Assembly: GCA_963698015.1 (NCBI GenBank)
Contig: OY969109.1
Span: 558,001-622,000 of the forward strand
Source: VAXT01 sp963698015
Lineage (GTDB): Bacteria; Actinomycetota; Thermoleophilia; Gaiellales; Gaiellaceae
DNA length: 64,000 nt
Direction of reading: 5' to 3'
Shown piece by piece: positions 26,115 to 33,999 of the stretch (position 1 is its first letter; each line of letters starts with the position of its first letter). The position numbers and the translations under genes are program-made. Below the pieces are notes generated by a model. That model did no database searches. It had not been told where the DNA came from and saw only the letters and a program-made list of their open reading frames with translations.

Positions 26115-26134
26115 GTTCCGGAACGTTCCGGAAC
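26115..26134 (+). promoter_or_regulatory. Perfect 20-bp palindrome before the second LacI gene
   Basis: GTTCCGGAACGTTCCGGAAC is a perfect palindrome ending 16 bp before the ATG at 26151. Its central GGAACGTTCC shares the A-A-C-G-T-T core with the operator at 26027. It is very likely the autoregulatory site of the adjacent LacI protein. Confidence 0.7.
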
Positions 26135-26150
26135 ATGCTTCAATGGGTGA

Positions 26151-27179
26151 ATGGCTCAGGCGACCTCCCCACGCCCCACCATTCGCCAGATCGCGGATCA
26201 GGCGGGCGTGTCGATCGCCACGGTATCGCGTGTTCTCAACGGCCGCGGCGACGTCGCGGACGAGACGCGTGACCTGGTCAGCCGCGTCATCCGCGAGAAC
26301 GGCTACACCGCCAATCGCAGCGCGCGCGGCCTCTCCGCCGGCCGCACCGGCTTCGTCGGCGTCGTCGTCCCGCTCGTCTACCCCGCGTATTTCTCGGGCA
26401 TCCTGGACGGCGCGGCCGAGGCGCTGTTCGAGCGCGACCTCCAGATCGTGCTGTCGCCCACCAGGCAGGAGCACGACCGCGAGGTCTCGGTGCTCGATCG
26501 CCTGCACGGCATGACCGACGGCTCGCTGATCATCCTCCCGGAGGAGTCGAGCGAGGAGCTCGAGCGGCACCTGGACAGCGGTTTTCGGTTCGTGGTCATC
26601 GACCCGCTGATGCGTCTCAACGAGCGGATCCCGTCCGTCTCGGCCGCGAACACGTCCGGCGCCGACCAGGCGATGCGCCACCTGCTCGAGCTCGGCCATC
26701 GGCGCATCGCGCAGATCGCCGGCCCCAGCGGTTGGCTCGCGACCGAAGATCGCCGCCGCGGGTACCGGGCAGCGCTTGCGTCGGCCGGCATCCTCCCCGA
26801 CCCCGCGCTCGAGGTCGAATCGATCCCCGAGATCGACCCCGGGCGAGATGCCGCCGCCTTTCTGCTTGCGCTGCCCGACCCGCCGACGGCCATCTTCGCC
26901 TTCAACGACGACACGGCGATCGGCGCCATCCAGGCCGCACGGGCCCGCGGAATCCGCGTCCCCGACGACCTGTCGATCGTCGGCTTCGACGACGTCGAGC
27001 ACGCGACGATCGTGACGCCGGCGCTGACGACGGTCCGCCAGCCGCTCGCCGAGATGGGGCGAACGGCTGTCAGTCTGCTCAGCCGGCTTCTCGAGCGGCA
27101 GAGCGTCGAGACGCTCCACGTCGAGCTCGCAACGCGGCTCGTCGTCCGCGACTCGACCGGGCCGCCGAAGCGCGTTTAG
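26151..27179 (+). CDS. LacI-family repressor, probable regulator of the divergent sugar operon
   Basis: 342 aa. The DNA-binding head is PTIRQIADQAGVSIATVSRV, then LNGRGDVADETRDLVSRVIR, with the hinge NRSARGLSAGRTG. The sensor domain has usual LacI motifs (MRHLLELGHRRIAQIAGPSG, PTAIFAFNDDTAIGAIQAAR, DDLSIVGFDDVEHATIVTP ALTTVRQP). Divergent from the binding protein gene with two LacI-like palindromes between them, so it should control that operon and itself. The other LacI at 16796 lies at the far end of the locus and may respond to a different sugar. Confidence 0.9.
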   Translation: MAQATSPRPTIRQIADQAGVSIATVSRVLNGRGDVADETRDLVSRVIRENGYTANRSARGLSAGRTGFVGVVVPLVYPAYFSGILDGAAEALFERDLQIVLSPTRQEHDREVSVLDRLHGMTDGSLIILPEESSEELERHLDSGFRFVVIDPLMRLNERIPSVSAANTSGADQAMRHLLELGHRRIAQIAGPSGWLATEDRRRGYRAALASAGILPDPALEVESIPEIDPGRDAAAFLLALPDPPTAIFAFNDDTAIGAIQAARARGIRVPDDLSIVGFDDVEHATIVTPALTTVRQPLAEMGRTAVSLLSRLLERQSVETLHVELATRLVVRDSTGPPKRV

Positions 27180-27363
27180 CGGCACTCGACTCGCGGTCGC
27201 CGCGCTTTAGCAAGGGCTGGCCCCGCAACAGAGTCCGTTCGCCTTGGAAAGCTCCTCGCCTCGCGCGCGCGTCACGCGCGTTGGTGGGTTGCGGGCTTCC
27301 GGCCGGAATCGAAAGTGCGGGGCCAGGTCAGAACAGTGTATGCCCGTTGAGCGAGTGCGAGTG

Positions 27364-27609
27364 TTAAGCCTTCCTGTGAGCCTCTTGCTTGGCGGCTCGA
27401 CGGCCGACTGTGCGCCGCAGAGCGACACCCATTGCGATCGCGAAAGCCGACACCAAGCCGTAGCCAGCTCCGAGGACAACCGGAGAGACCTCGACCTCCG
27501 AAGTGAGCCCGACCGCAATGCCGACGGGGACCGCTCCAGAGAGCGCCCACCACCGACCAAGCGCAAGGCCGACGAGGAAGCCTGTGGCAAGCAGGACCGG
27601 AACCACCAC
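27364..27609 (-). CDS. Small integral membrane protein of unknown function (81 aa)
   Basis: A GTG start gives 81 aa made of about three hydrophobic segments (VVPVLLATGFLVGLALG, WWALSGAVPVGIAVGL, VVLGAGYGLVSAFAIAMGVA) and a basic tail (LRRTVGRRAAKQEAHRKA). Such composition is unlikely by chance in an intergenic gap. I recognise no family. It lies alone between the LacI gene and the tRNA, on the opposite strand. Confidence 0.55.
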   Translation of the reverse strand: MVVPVLLATGFLVGLALGRWWALSGAVPVGIAVGLTSEVEVSPVVLGAGYGLVSAFAIAMGVALRRTVGRRAAKQEAHRKA

Positions 27610-27696
27610 GCTCTCGCTATCGGCTCTGAATGTGCGTTAGCTGAGTCGTCCGGGGGGCCTCTCGTTTGGCCGCAATCCCGCTACAGTGGAGGCCCC

Positions 27697-27769
27697 GCCG
27701 ACGTAGCTCAGCTGGTAGAGCACTTCACTCGTAATGAAGGGGTCCCCGGTTCGAGTCCGGGCGTCGGCT
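27697..27769 (+). tRNA. tRNA-Thr (anticodon CGU)
   Basis: A complete cloverleaf is visible: acceptor stem GCCGACG (27697-27703) with CGTCGGC (27762-27768), D-arm GCTC/GAGC, anticodon stem CTTCA/TGAAG with loop CTCGTAA (anticodon CGT), T-arm CCCGG-TTCGAGT-CCGGG. The CCA end is not encoded. The 37 bases from 27735 to 27771 are repeated exactly at 31370-31406, which marks the 3' half of this gene as an integration site. Confidence 0.95.
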
Positions 27770-27924
27770 CTCCCGATTTCCAGGGTTTCCTGTCTGACCG
27801 CGCGAGCCGTCCGTGAGCGCGCGGCAATTCGGTCGATGCACGGTCGTGAGCGTTCTTGCCGGTGAAGGTTTCGCACGTCCGTCGCCCCCGGGCGTCAGCC
27901 CGGAGGCGACGGACGCTGCGCCAC

Positions 27925-28368
27925 CTATGACGAGGTGCGAACAGCCGACGTGTGCCGCGCGGCGCGGCTGCCAAGCAACACGCCCGCGGTCAGCAGCACG
28001 AAGCCGAGCATTGCGGCAGCGCCGATTCCGAACGCAGACCACGCGAACGCGCGGGTCGAGATCGGCGGTACCGACACCGCCGAGGGCGCCTTCGGCGCGC
28101 CGAGGCCGTACTTCCTATTGAACGCCTGACCACGTAGCATGAGCGCGCGGTACTCGGTCGCCGTCATGCCTACAGGCTTGGCCGAGTTCGCGTCGAGCCC
28201 GTACTTGTGGTTGAGCGCCTCCCCCCGAAGCAGTAGCGCCCGGTATTCGGCTTTGGACATGCCCGCCGGCCGCGACGTCGCCGCCTGCGCGGTTCCAGCG
28301 AGTGCCAGCAGCAGCGCGACCCCCGCGACCATCAACGTGAGCCGGCGAATGATGCTCGAGATGTTCAT
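27925..28368 (-). CDS. Membrane protein with duplicated EYRAL motif
   Basis: 147 aa from ATG at 28366-28368, preceded by a strong GAGGAGG ribosome site. A signal or anchor segment (LTLMVAGVALLLALAGTAQA) is followed by two copies of one motif, GMSKAEYRALLLRGEALNHK and GMTATEYRALMLRGQAFNRK, each followed by YGL. A C-terminal membrane helix (AFGIGAAAMLGFVLLTAGVL) and a short tail end the protein. The duplicated motif faces outside, between two membrane segments. Function is unknown. It is divergent from the SARP gene within the island, so it may be its target. Confidence 0.6.
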   Translation of the reverse strand: MNISSIIRRLTLMVAGVALLLALAGTAQAATSRPAGMSKAEYRALLLRGEALNHKYGLDANSAKPVGMTATEYRALMLRGQAFNRKYGLGAPKAPSAVSVPPISTRAFAWSAFGIGAAAMLGFVLLTAGVLLGSRAARHTSAVRTSS

Positions 28369-28480
28369 CGTTCCTCCTCTGTCCACGACCGCTCGTGCGG
28401 TCTTTGCAGACGAGACCATGAGCGACTAAAAAGGAGCTTTCGGGGACCTAAAGGGTTGCTAAAGGAGGTCGACGACGGGC

Positions 28481-30277
28481 ATCAAGTTCCGGATCCTCGG
28501 TCCGCTGGAGGTCGCTGATAACGACGGGCGGCTCGCTCTCGGCGGCTTGAAGCAACGCGCGCTGCTCGCGCTTCTCCTTCTGCACGCGAACCGCGTCGTT
28601 TCGCGCGACAGCCTGATCGACGAGCTCTGGGACGGCGCACCGCCCGACACGGCCGCGACTGCGCTGCAGGTCTACGTTTCGCAGCTCCGGAAATCGCTGG
28701 GTCGCGACACCATCGTCACGAGAGCTCCGGGTTACCTGGTCGTGGTCGAGTCGGGCGCGCTCGACATCGAGCGGTTCGAGCGGCTGGTTGCAGAGGCGCG
28801 CGGGCAGCAGCCGGCGGCCGCGGCAAAACTGCTGCAAGAGGCGCTCGCGTTGTGGCGCGGCCCCGCGCTCGCGGATCTGGACGACTCGCTCGCGCGGCAC
28901 GAGCGTGCCCAGCTCGAGGACCAGCGGGCAGCTGCGCTCGACCACCGGATCGCCGCCGACCTCGAGCTGGGCATCCACGCGGAGTTGGTCCCCGAGCTCG
29001 AGGCACTGGTGCGTGAGGAGCCGTTACGCGAGAGGCGCCGAGCGCAACTGATGCTCGCCCTCTACCGCTCCGGGCGGCAGGCCGACGCTCTCGAGGTGTA
29101 TCAACGCGGGAGGCGACTGCTCGCCGAGGATCTTGGGCTCGATCCGGGCGACGAGCTGCGTCAGCTCGAGAAGGCGATCCTCGAGCACGATGCCTCCCTC
29201 GCCGCTCCCGTCGCGGCCCCGCAGCCGGACCCAGAAGAGCAGGAGCTCACCGTGGCCGAGCGCGCGGGGCAAGCCGAGGAGCGCCGGCTCCGCCTGCTGG
29301 CTCACTCCCGTTGGGCGCTTGCACTCGGCGCGCTCCTTTTCGCCGGCGCACTGGCCGCGGTCGTCATCGTGATCACGCGCGGATCCGCTTCGTCGGTTGC
29401 CGTGTTGGCGAATTCGGTGGCGGTCCTCGACCCCAGGAGCGGGAGGATCATTGCCGATGTGCCCATCGGCGGCCGGCCGGTGTCGATCGCTCTCGGAGCG
29501 GGTGCCGTGTGGGTCGTCAACGCCGACGACGAGACCGTGTTGCGGATCGATCCGAAGACGAAGCGTGTGGTCAAGACGATCGGCGGTCTCGGCACCGACC
29601 TCACCAGTATCGCGTTCGGCTCCGGTTCTGTCTGGGTCGCCGGCGGAAACGACGGCACGGTGGTGCGGATCGACCCGCGCCAGAACGCTGCCGAGGCGCC
29701 GGTCGATCTCGGATCGAGCAGCGAGGTATTGCCCCAGCCCGTGTTCCTGCTGGCGACCGGTGCGGGGGGCGTTTGGCTGACGCGAGGTAACCGCCTGCTG
29801 CGGATCGACCCACGCACGAACGCCGTGACGGCGAACGTCAGGGCGGACCACACCACCGGACTCGTGGCCGAAGCCGGAGGTGTCTGGGCGACAAGGTTGG
29901 ACGAGCATGTACTTCGGTTCGACGCACGAATTGCCACGGTGACCGCCGCGCGCGACCTCTCGGTCGCGGCGAACTTCCCGCGCGTCTACGCCGGCTCGCT
30001 CTGGCTCGTCGTCTACGTCGATCCGCCGCAGATCTGGCGGCTCAACCCAAGCACGCTCACGCTGGCGGCCCCAACATCGCTGCCGAAGGGTTTCCCGTTC
30101 GGCCTCGCGAGCGGCGACGGCGCTCTCTGGACGGCCGACCACGATCACGGGACCGTCTGGCGCATCGACGCGGGCACCGGCCAAGCAACCATGCTTGCAC
30201 GGATCGGCCAGCATCCGGTTGCGATTGCCGAAGGAGCCGGCGCCGTCTGGGTCGGCGTCCAGGCCCAGCCGCTCTAA
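28481..30277 (+). CDS. SARP/AfsR-type regulator with BTAD, membrane helix and extracytoplasmic beta-propeller; start codon missing
   Basis: From 28481 the protein begins IKFRILGPLEVADNDGRLAL, the standard first strands of the SARP winged helix (about 1-95, including LIDELWDGAPPDTAATALQV). A BTAD domain follows to about 245 (ERAQLEDQRAAALDHRIAAD), then a membrane helix (WALALGALLFAGALAAVVIV) and about 310 aa of outer propeller blades of the type 'GAGAVWVVNADDETVLRIDP'. The first ordinary start in frame is TTG at 28547, which would cut off 22 conserved residues. An AAAGGAGG ribosome site lies at 28461-28468, but the codons after it are AGG-TCG-ACG-ACG-GGC-ATC, so translation would need ACG or ATC. 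This is odd: a mutated start, rare initiation or an error. A membrane-tethered SARP would sense an outer signal through its propeller (inference). Confidence 0.75.
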   Translation: MKFRILGPLEVADNDGRLALGGLKQRALLALLLLHANRVVSRDSLIDELWDGAPPDTAATALQVYVSQLRKSLGRDTIVTRAPGYLVVVESGALDIERFERLVAEARGQQPAAAAKLLQEALALWRGPALADLDDSLARHERAQLEDQRAAALDHRIAADLELGIHAELVPELEALVREEPLRERRRAQLMLALYRSGRQADALEVYQRGRRLLAEDLGLDPGDELRQLEKAILEHDASLAAPVAAPQPDPEEQELTVAERAGQAEERRLRLLAHSRWALALGALLFAGALAAVVIVITRGSASSVAVLANSVAVLDPRSGRIIADVPIGGRPVSIALGAGAVWVVNADDETVLRIDPKTKRVVKTIGGLGTDLTSIAFGSGSVWVAGGNDGTVVRIDPRQNAAEAPVDLGSSSEVLPQPVFLLATGAGGVWLTRGNRLLRIDPRTNAVTANVRADHTTGLVAEAGGVWATRLDEHVLRFDARIATVTAARDLSVAANFPRVYAGSLWLVVYVDPPQIWRLNPSTLTLAAPTSLPKGFPFGLASGDGALWTADHDHGTVWRIDAGTGQATMLARIGQHPVAIAEGAGAVWVGVQAQPL

Positions 30278-31266
30278 CCGCGTCGAGGCACCTTGATTCT
30301 CCCCGCGATAATCGCCTTGCGGACGCCGTGGACTCGGCGGCGGAACGCGCTCGGCACCTCGGGGCTGATCCGGCCCAGGCCGACGAAGCCGTTTCGGAGG
30401 TCGAAGATCGTGTTTCCGCCAGTCGTAAAGCGGCCTCGCAGTAGGCGTCGGGCCGAGTCGAACACTCCCCGGTCGAGTCTGAAGACCGCGCTCGTGAGGA
30501 TGTGCCGCCCCAGGTAGGACTGGTCGACGTCGACTCCGATCCCCCAGACGCCTCTTTCCTTCGCCGCCTGAAGGGCGCCGAGTCCGCAGGCGCCGGCGAC
30601 GCTGAAGACCACGCCCGAGCCTTGCGCGATCTGGCTGAGCGCGACGCGCTTGCACTTCGCAGGGTTCACGAAGTCGTTCGAGTACCCGATCCGGACGACG
30701 ATGCCGGGGTCGGCCTTCTTCGCGCCGGCGGCATAGCCGGCTGTCCATCTCGTGACGCCCGGGACCGCGAAGCCACCGACCGCGCTGACGACGTGCTTGC
30801 CGTTACTTCGGCCCTCCATCAGCGCTGCCAGGTACCCCGCGAGGTAGCCGGCTTCCTCGACTCGGTAGATGCTGCCCTGGACGTTCTTCGGGCGATGCCG
30901 AAGCGTTTCGAAGGGAGCATCGACTAACAGGAACCGCACGCGCGGGAACTTCGCCGCGACGCTGTCGACGGGGTTCGCGTAAGGGAAGGCATCGATGACC
31001 AGGTCGTATCGTTGGCGGGCAAACGAGGCCAGCGCTTCCGAAGGATTCTGCGTCGCGTAAAGCACGCGACCCTCGATGCCGAGTTCCCGCTCGGCTCGGA
31101 GGAAGCCGGCGAGGGGCTGGCCCTCGAGAGTACGAGTCGTCGGAACGGCTCCGGCCGTGCTCACGAACCCGACCCGGAGCTTTCCCCGGCTCGTCGCCTG
31201 CCCGCCCGACGTGGGCAGGAACAGTCCTACGAGCAGCATCGTGAGGGCGACGACGGGGCGCTTCAT
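30274..31266 (-). CDS. BMP-family (basic membrane protein, PnrA-like) substrate-binding protein
   Basis: 330 aa from the ATG at 31264-31266, which starts the signal peptide MKRPVVALTMLLVGLFLPTS; a longer reading goes through the tRNA fragment and is an artefact. The BMP pattern is visible: VGFVSTAGAVPTTRTLEGQP, VQGSIYRVEEAGYLAGYLAA, and a gene-3' half with GVVFSVAGACGLGALQAAKE RGVWGIGVDVDQSYLGRHIL. The family binds purine nucleosides or similar ligands for ABC import. No permease or ATPase is nearby in the island, so it may work as a sensor or with a distant transporter. It overlaps the SARP stop tail to tail by 4 bp. Confidence 0.82.
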   Translation of the reverse strand: MKRPVVALTMLLVGLFLPTSGGQATSRGKLRVGFVSTAGAVPTTRTLEGQPLAGFLRAERELGIEGRVLYATQNPSEALASFARQRYDLVIDAFPYANPVDSVAAKFPRVRFLLVDAPFETLRHRPKNVQGSIYRVEEAGYLAGYLAALMEGRSNGKHVVSAVGGFAVPGVTRWTAGYAAGAKKADPGIVVRIGYSNDFVNPAKCKRVALSQIAQGSGVVFSVAGACGLGALQAAKERGVWGIGVDVDQSYLGRHILTSAVFRLDRGVFDSARRLLRGRFTTGGNTIFDLRNGFVGLGRISPEVPSAFRRRVHGVRKAIIAGRIKVPRRG

Positions 31267-31369
31267 CTGTTGCGACGTTAACACTGTCCCGAGACATTCA
31301 GTTCCGCGGACGGCGCACACCACGCGCACACGAGATGGTCGCGCGCGCCTGGGCGTCAGCGCACCCGGT

Positions 31370-31406
31370 TGAAGGGGTCCCCGGTTCGAGTCCGGGCGTC
31401 GGCTCT
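31370..31406 (+). repeat. Displaced 3' fragment of tRNA-Thr (right attachment-site copy)
   Basis: 37 bases identical to 27735-27771, from the anticodon stem to just past the tRNA 3' end. The 5' half of a tRNA is missing. It marks the right edge of the island. Confidence 0.9.
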
Positions 31407-31413
31407 TGAGAAC

Positions 31414-31435
31414 AGCCCGCTCACGCGGGCTTTTT
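31414..31435 (+). terminator. Rho-independent terminator, probably the original tRNA-Thr terminator
   Basis: AGCCCGC (31414-31420) pairs with GCGGGCT (31425-31431) over the loop TCAC, followed by TTTTT. It starts 8 bp after the tRNA fragment. Confidence 0.85.
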
Positions 31436-31483
31436 CGTGACATCGACGGCTCGGCGGAGCCGGGTTTACGGAAAGCGGCTCGA

Positions 31484-33265
31484 GTGGGGGTATCGTCTGA
31501 TCATCCCCGAGGGGAGATTGGAGTCGCCACGGCCGTTCGTGCCGCACCAGCGTTCGCCGCAGTGCCGAAGCAGACCCGGGAGCCTCCGCGCCGGTCTCTC
31601 GTCGTCGTCGTCGCACTCGCCGGATTCATCGCGGCGGTTGGCTCGTACAAGCTGAGCCTGGCCGGCGAGTACGGCCCCCTACCCCACGTCCACGCAGCGC
31701 TCGTCAGCTGGATCGTCGTCGCCTACGTCGGCTGCGGGCTCGTCGTCTGGACGAGGCGGCCCGAGAGCCGATTCGGGCCTCTGCTGGTCGCTGCGGGCCT
31801 GGTGCCCGCTCTCTCACGGCTGGCCGAGGCCGACTCCGCGGCGCTTCGGGCGTTCGGAGAGGGCCTGCTGCTGCTGCCCGCCGTTCTCTTCCTCCATGTG
31901 TTTCTCGCGTATCCGACTGGACGGCTCGTGCGCCCCTTCGAGCGCCTCGTCGTCGTCAGCGGGTACTCGGTCGTCCTGGGCCTGGATCTGCTGCGGTCGC
32001 TGTTCGAAGTCAGGGGTCGCGACGGAGACGTCGTCGTGCTCGTCCAGCGGGCTGCCGTGGCGCTCGTCGCCCTCGCGGCGGTCGGAGCTCTCATCTCGCG
32101 CAGGCGGGCCTCGGGGCGGTCGATTCGACTCTCGCTCGAATTGCTCGTCGTCTGTTTCGCTCTTGCGCTGGTCGCTCTCGTCGCCGGCACCGTCATGGTG
32201 TCGGTCGAAGCGCCCGGAAGACACGAGGTCCGTTGGGTGGCCTTTGCTCTGGTGGGCATCGCGCCGGTGCTGCTCCTCGCCGGACATCTGCGGGCGAGGC
32301 TCGCGCGTTCGGCGGTCGGCGATCTCTTCGTGGAGCTTCGCCGCGACCCTGCTCCAGCGGAGTTGGAGCAAGCGCTTGCCCGCGCTCTGGGAGATCCGTC
32401 CCTCACGCTCGCCTACTGGTTGCCGGAGTTCGGGAGCTACGCGGATCCCGACGGCAGGGCCGTCACCTTGCCCGAGCCGAGCGAGGCCCGGGCGCTGACC
32501 CTCATCAAGCGGGACGGCGCTCGCGTGGCGGCGCTTCTCCACGACCCGTCACTGAAGGAGGAGCCCCAGCTCCTCGATTCGGTCGCCGCGGCTCTCAGCA
32601 TCTCGCTGGAGAACGCGCATCTGCACGTCGAGCTTCGCGCGCGGCTCGAAGAGCTCCGCGGGTCACGCGCGCGGATCGTGGAGTCCGCGCGGGGTGAACG
32701 TCAACGCCTGGAGCGCAACCTCCACGACGGAGCCCAGCAAAGGCTGGTCGCCCTCTCGTTGGACCTCGGCCTGCTCGAGGAACAGCTCGCTGGGGATGAA
32801 GCCGCGATGGAGCGGGTCCACAAGGCGAGACGGGAGGTAGCGGCGTCTCTCGACGAGCTTCGCGAGATCGCTCGAGGGATCCACCCCGCCGTGGTCACGG
32901 CTCACGGGCTCGCCGTAGCGCTCGAGCAGCTCGCTGCTCACGCCGCGGTTCCCGTCCGCCTGAGAGTCGATGTTCCCGGGCGCCTCTCCGAGGCAATCGA
33001 GGTGGCTTCGTACTACGTCGTCGCGGAGAGCCTCACGAACGTCAGCAAGTACGCGCGGGCATCCGAGGCAACGGTCGACGTCTCGCGGTCGAAGGGCTTC
33101 CTGATCGTGGAGATCACCGACAACGGAGTCGGGGGAGCCGACACGGAGCGCGGTTCCGGCCTCCGCGGTCTCGCCGATCGCGTCGAAGCTCTGGGCGGTC
33201 GACTTCGAGTCTGGAGCCCGACCGGCGGCGGAACGCGAGTCCAGGCGGAGATTCCATGCGCGTAG
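31484..33265 (+). CDS. Sensor histidine kinase, NarL/DesK type (HisKA_3)
   Basis: 593 aa from the GTG at 31484; the frame is open back to 31406, but that would start inside the tRNA terminator, and GTG 31562 is a further option. Residues about 45-290 hold about eight membrane helices (for example SLVVVVALAGFIAAVGSYKL). Then come a GAF-like stretch and the dimerisation helix GERQRLERNLHDGAQQRLVA, with the phospho-accepting His. The ATPase domain has the N-box SLTNVSKYARASEATVDVS and the G-box DNGVGGADTERGSGLRGLAD. It phosphorylates the regulator encoded next (10-bp overlap). Ligand unknown. Confidence 0.85.
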   Translation: MGVSSDHPRGEIGVATAVRAAPAFAAVPKQTREPPRRSLVVVVALAGFIAAVGSYKLSLAGEYGPLPHVHAALVSWIVVAYVGCGLVVWTRRPESRFGPLLVAAGLVPALSRLAEADSAALRAFGEGLLLLPAVLFLHVFLAYPTGRLVRPFERLVVVSGYSVVLGLDLLRSLFEVRGRDGDVVVLVQRAAVALVALAAVGALISRRRASGRSIRLSLELLVVCFALALVALVAGTVMVSVEAPGRHEVRWVAFALVGIAPVLLLAGHLRARLARSAVGDLFVELRRDPAPAELEQALARALGDPSLTLAYWLPEFGSYADPDGRAVTLPEPSEARALTLIKRDGARVAALLHDPSLKEEPQLLDSVAAALSISLENAHLHVELRARLEELRGSRARIVESARGERQRLERNLHDGAQQRLVALSLDLGLLEEQLAGDEAAMERVHKARREVAASLDELREIARGIHPAVVTAHGLAVALEQLAAHAAVPVRLRVDVPGRLSEAIEVASYYVVAESLTNVSKYARASEATVDVSRSKGFLIVEITDNGVGGADTERGSGLRGLADRVEALGGRLRVWSPTGGGTRVQAEIPCA

Positions 33266-33900
33266 CGATCGCAGAGGACAGCGTGCTGCTGCGCGAAGGG
33301 CTGGCCCGTCTGCTCGAGGAGGCCGACTTCGACGTCGTCGCCCGGTGTGAGGACGCCCAGGACCTCCTCGTCAAGGTTCGCAGCTTCTCGCCCGACGTGG
33401 CGATCGTCGACATTCGACTGCCACCGACGCACAACGACGAGGGCCTCCAGGCCGCGCTCGAGATCCGCAAGCGGCACCCATCGATGGGAGTGCTCGTTCT
33501 CTCCCAGTACGTCGAGGTCGGGCTTGCACTGACGCTCCTTGCCGAATCGGCCGAGGGCGTCGGCTATCTGCTCAAGGACCGGATCGGCGACGTGAAGGAG
33601 TTCGTCTCCGCGGTCCGTCGAGTCGCGGGGGGCGGCTCCGCGCTCGACCCGATCATCGTCTCGACGCTGATCGCCCGGCAGCGGACGGACGACCCGATCT
33701 CCCAGCTGACTCCGAGAGAGCGTGAGGTCCTCGAGCTGATGGCAACGGGAAGCTCCAACCAGGGCATTGCCGACGAGCTCGTGATCACGCTTCGCGCCGT
33801 CGAGAAATACGTCTCCAGCATCTTCCGCAAGCTCGGCCTGCCGTCGACGGGCAGCGAGTCGCGTCGGGTCCTCGCAGTCCTGCTCTACCTGCGCTCCTGA
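33256..33900 (+). CDS. NarL/FixJ-family response regulator
   Basis: 214 aa. Receiver domain (1-125) with the acidic pocket (IAEDSVLL) and phospho-Asp in VAIVDIRLPPTHNDEG. LuxR-type helix-turn-helix at about 150-210: LTPREREVLELMATGSSNQG IADELVITLRAVEKYVSSIF. Overlaps the kinase gene by 10 bp. Natural targets are the transporter genes downstream, from 34000 on (inference from position). Confidence 0.92.
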   Translation: MRVAIAEDSVLLREGLARLLEEADFDVVARCEDAQDLLVKVRSFSPDVAIVDIRLPPTHNDEGLQAALEIRKRHPSMGVLVLSQYVEVGLALTLLAESAEGVGYLLKDRIGDVKEFVSAVRRVAGGGSALDPIIVSTLIARQRTDDPISQLTPREREVLELMATGSSNQGIADELVITLRAVEKYVSSIFRKLGLPSTGSESRRVLAVLLYLRS

Positions 33901-33999
33901 AGACACCAGAAAACCGGCTGTCGAACGGCAAGTCTCCCACCTTCCCCGCACGATCCGAGGGGGTGAGGCTGGGTCTCACCCAAAGCGAGGGAGACCCCT

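Larger units (their letters stand above)
27735..31406. mobile_element. 3.6-kb genomic island (or its remnant) inserted at the tRNA-Thr 3' end
   Basis: A perfect 37-bp direct repeat (27735-27771 and 31370-31406) covers the tRNA from the anticodon stem to just past the 3' end. This is the signature of site-specific integration by a tyrosine recombinase: an intact tRNA on one side and a displaced 3' fragment on the other. The distal copy is followed at once by a U-rich terminator (31414-31435), probably the original tRNA terminator moved away by the insertion; none is visible beside the intact gene. Cargo: a repeat membrane protein, a SARP regulator and a BMP binding protein. No integrase is present, so the element has decayed or moved with help. 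Confidence 0.7.

Noticed and set aside
27180..27363. Possible coding on the + strand between the LacI gene and the tRNA
   Set aside because: The + strand readings here have no ribosome site or recognisable motif; only the 81-aa minus-strand membrane protein is credible.
27637..27876. Minus-strand reading of about 79 aa containing RTRTGDPFITSE-like text
   Set aside because: It is the antisense of the tRNA-Thr gene, a well-known false protein. The similar text before the BMP gene comes from the tRNA fragment at 31370.
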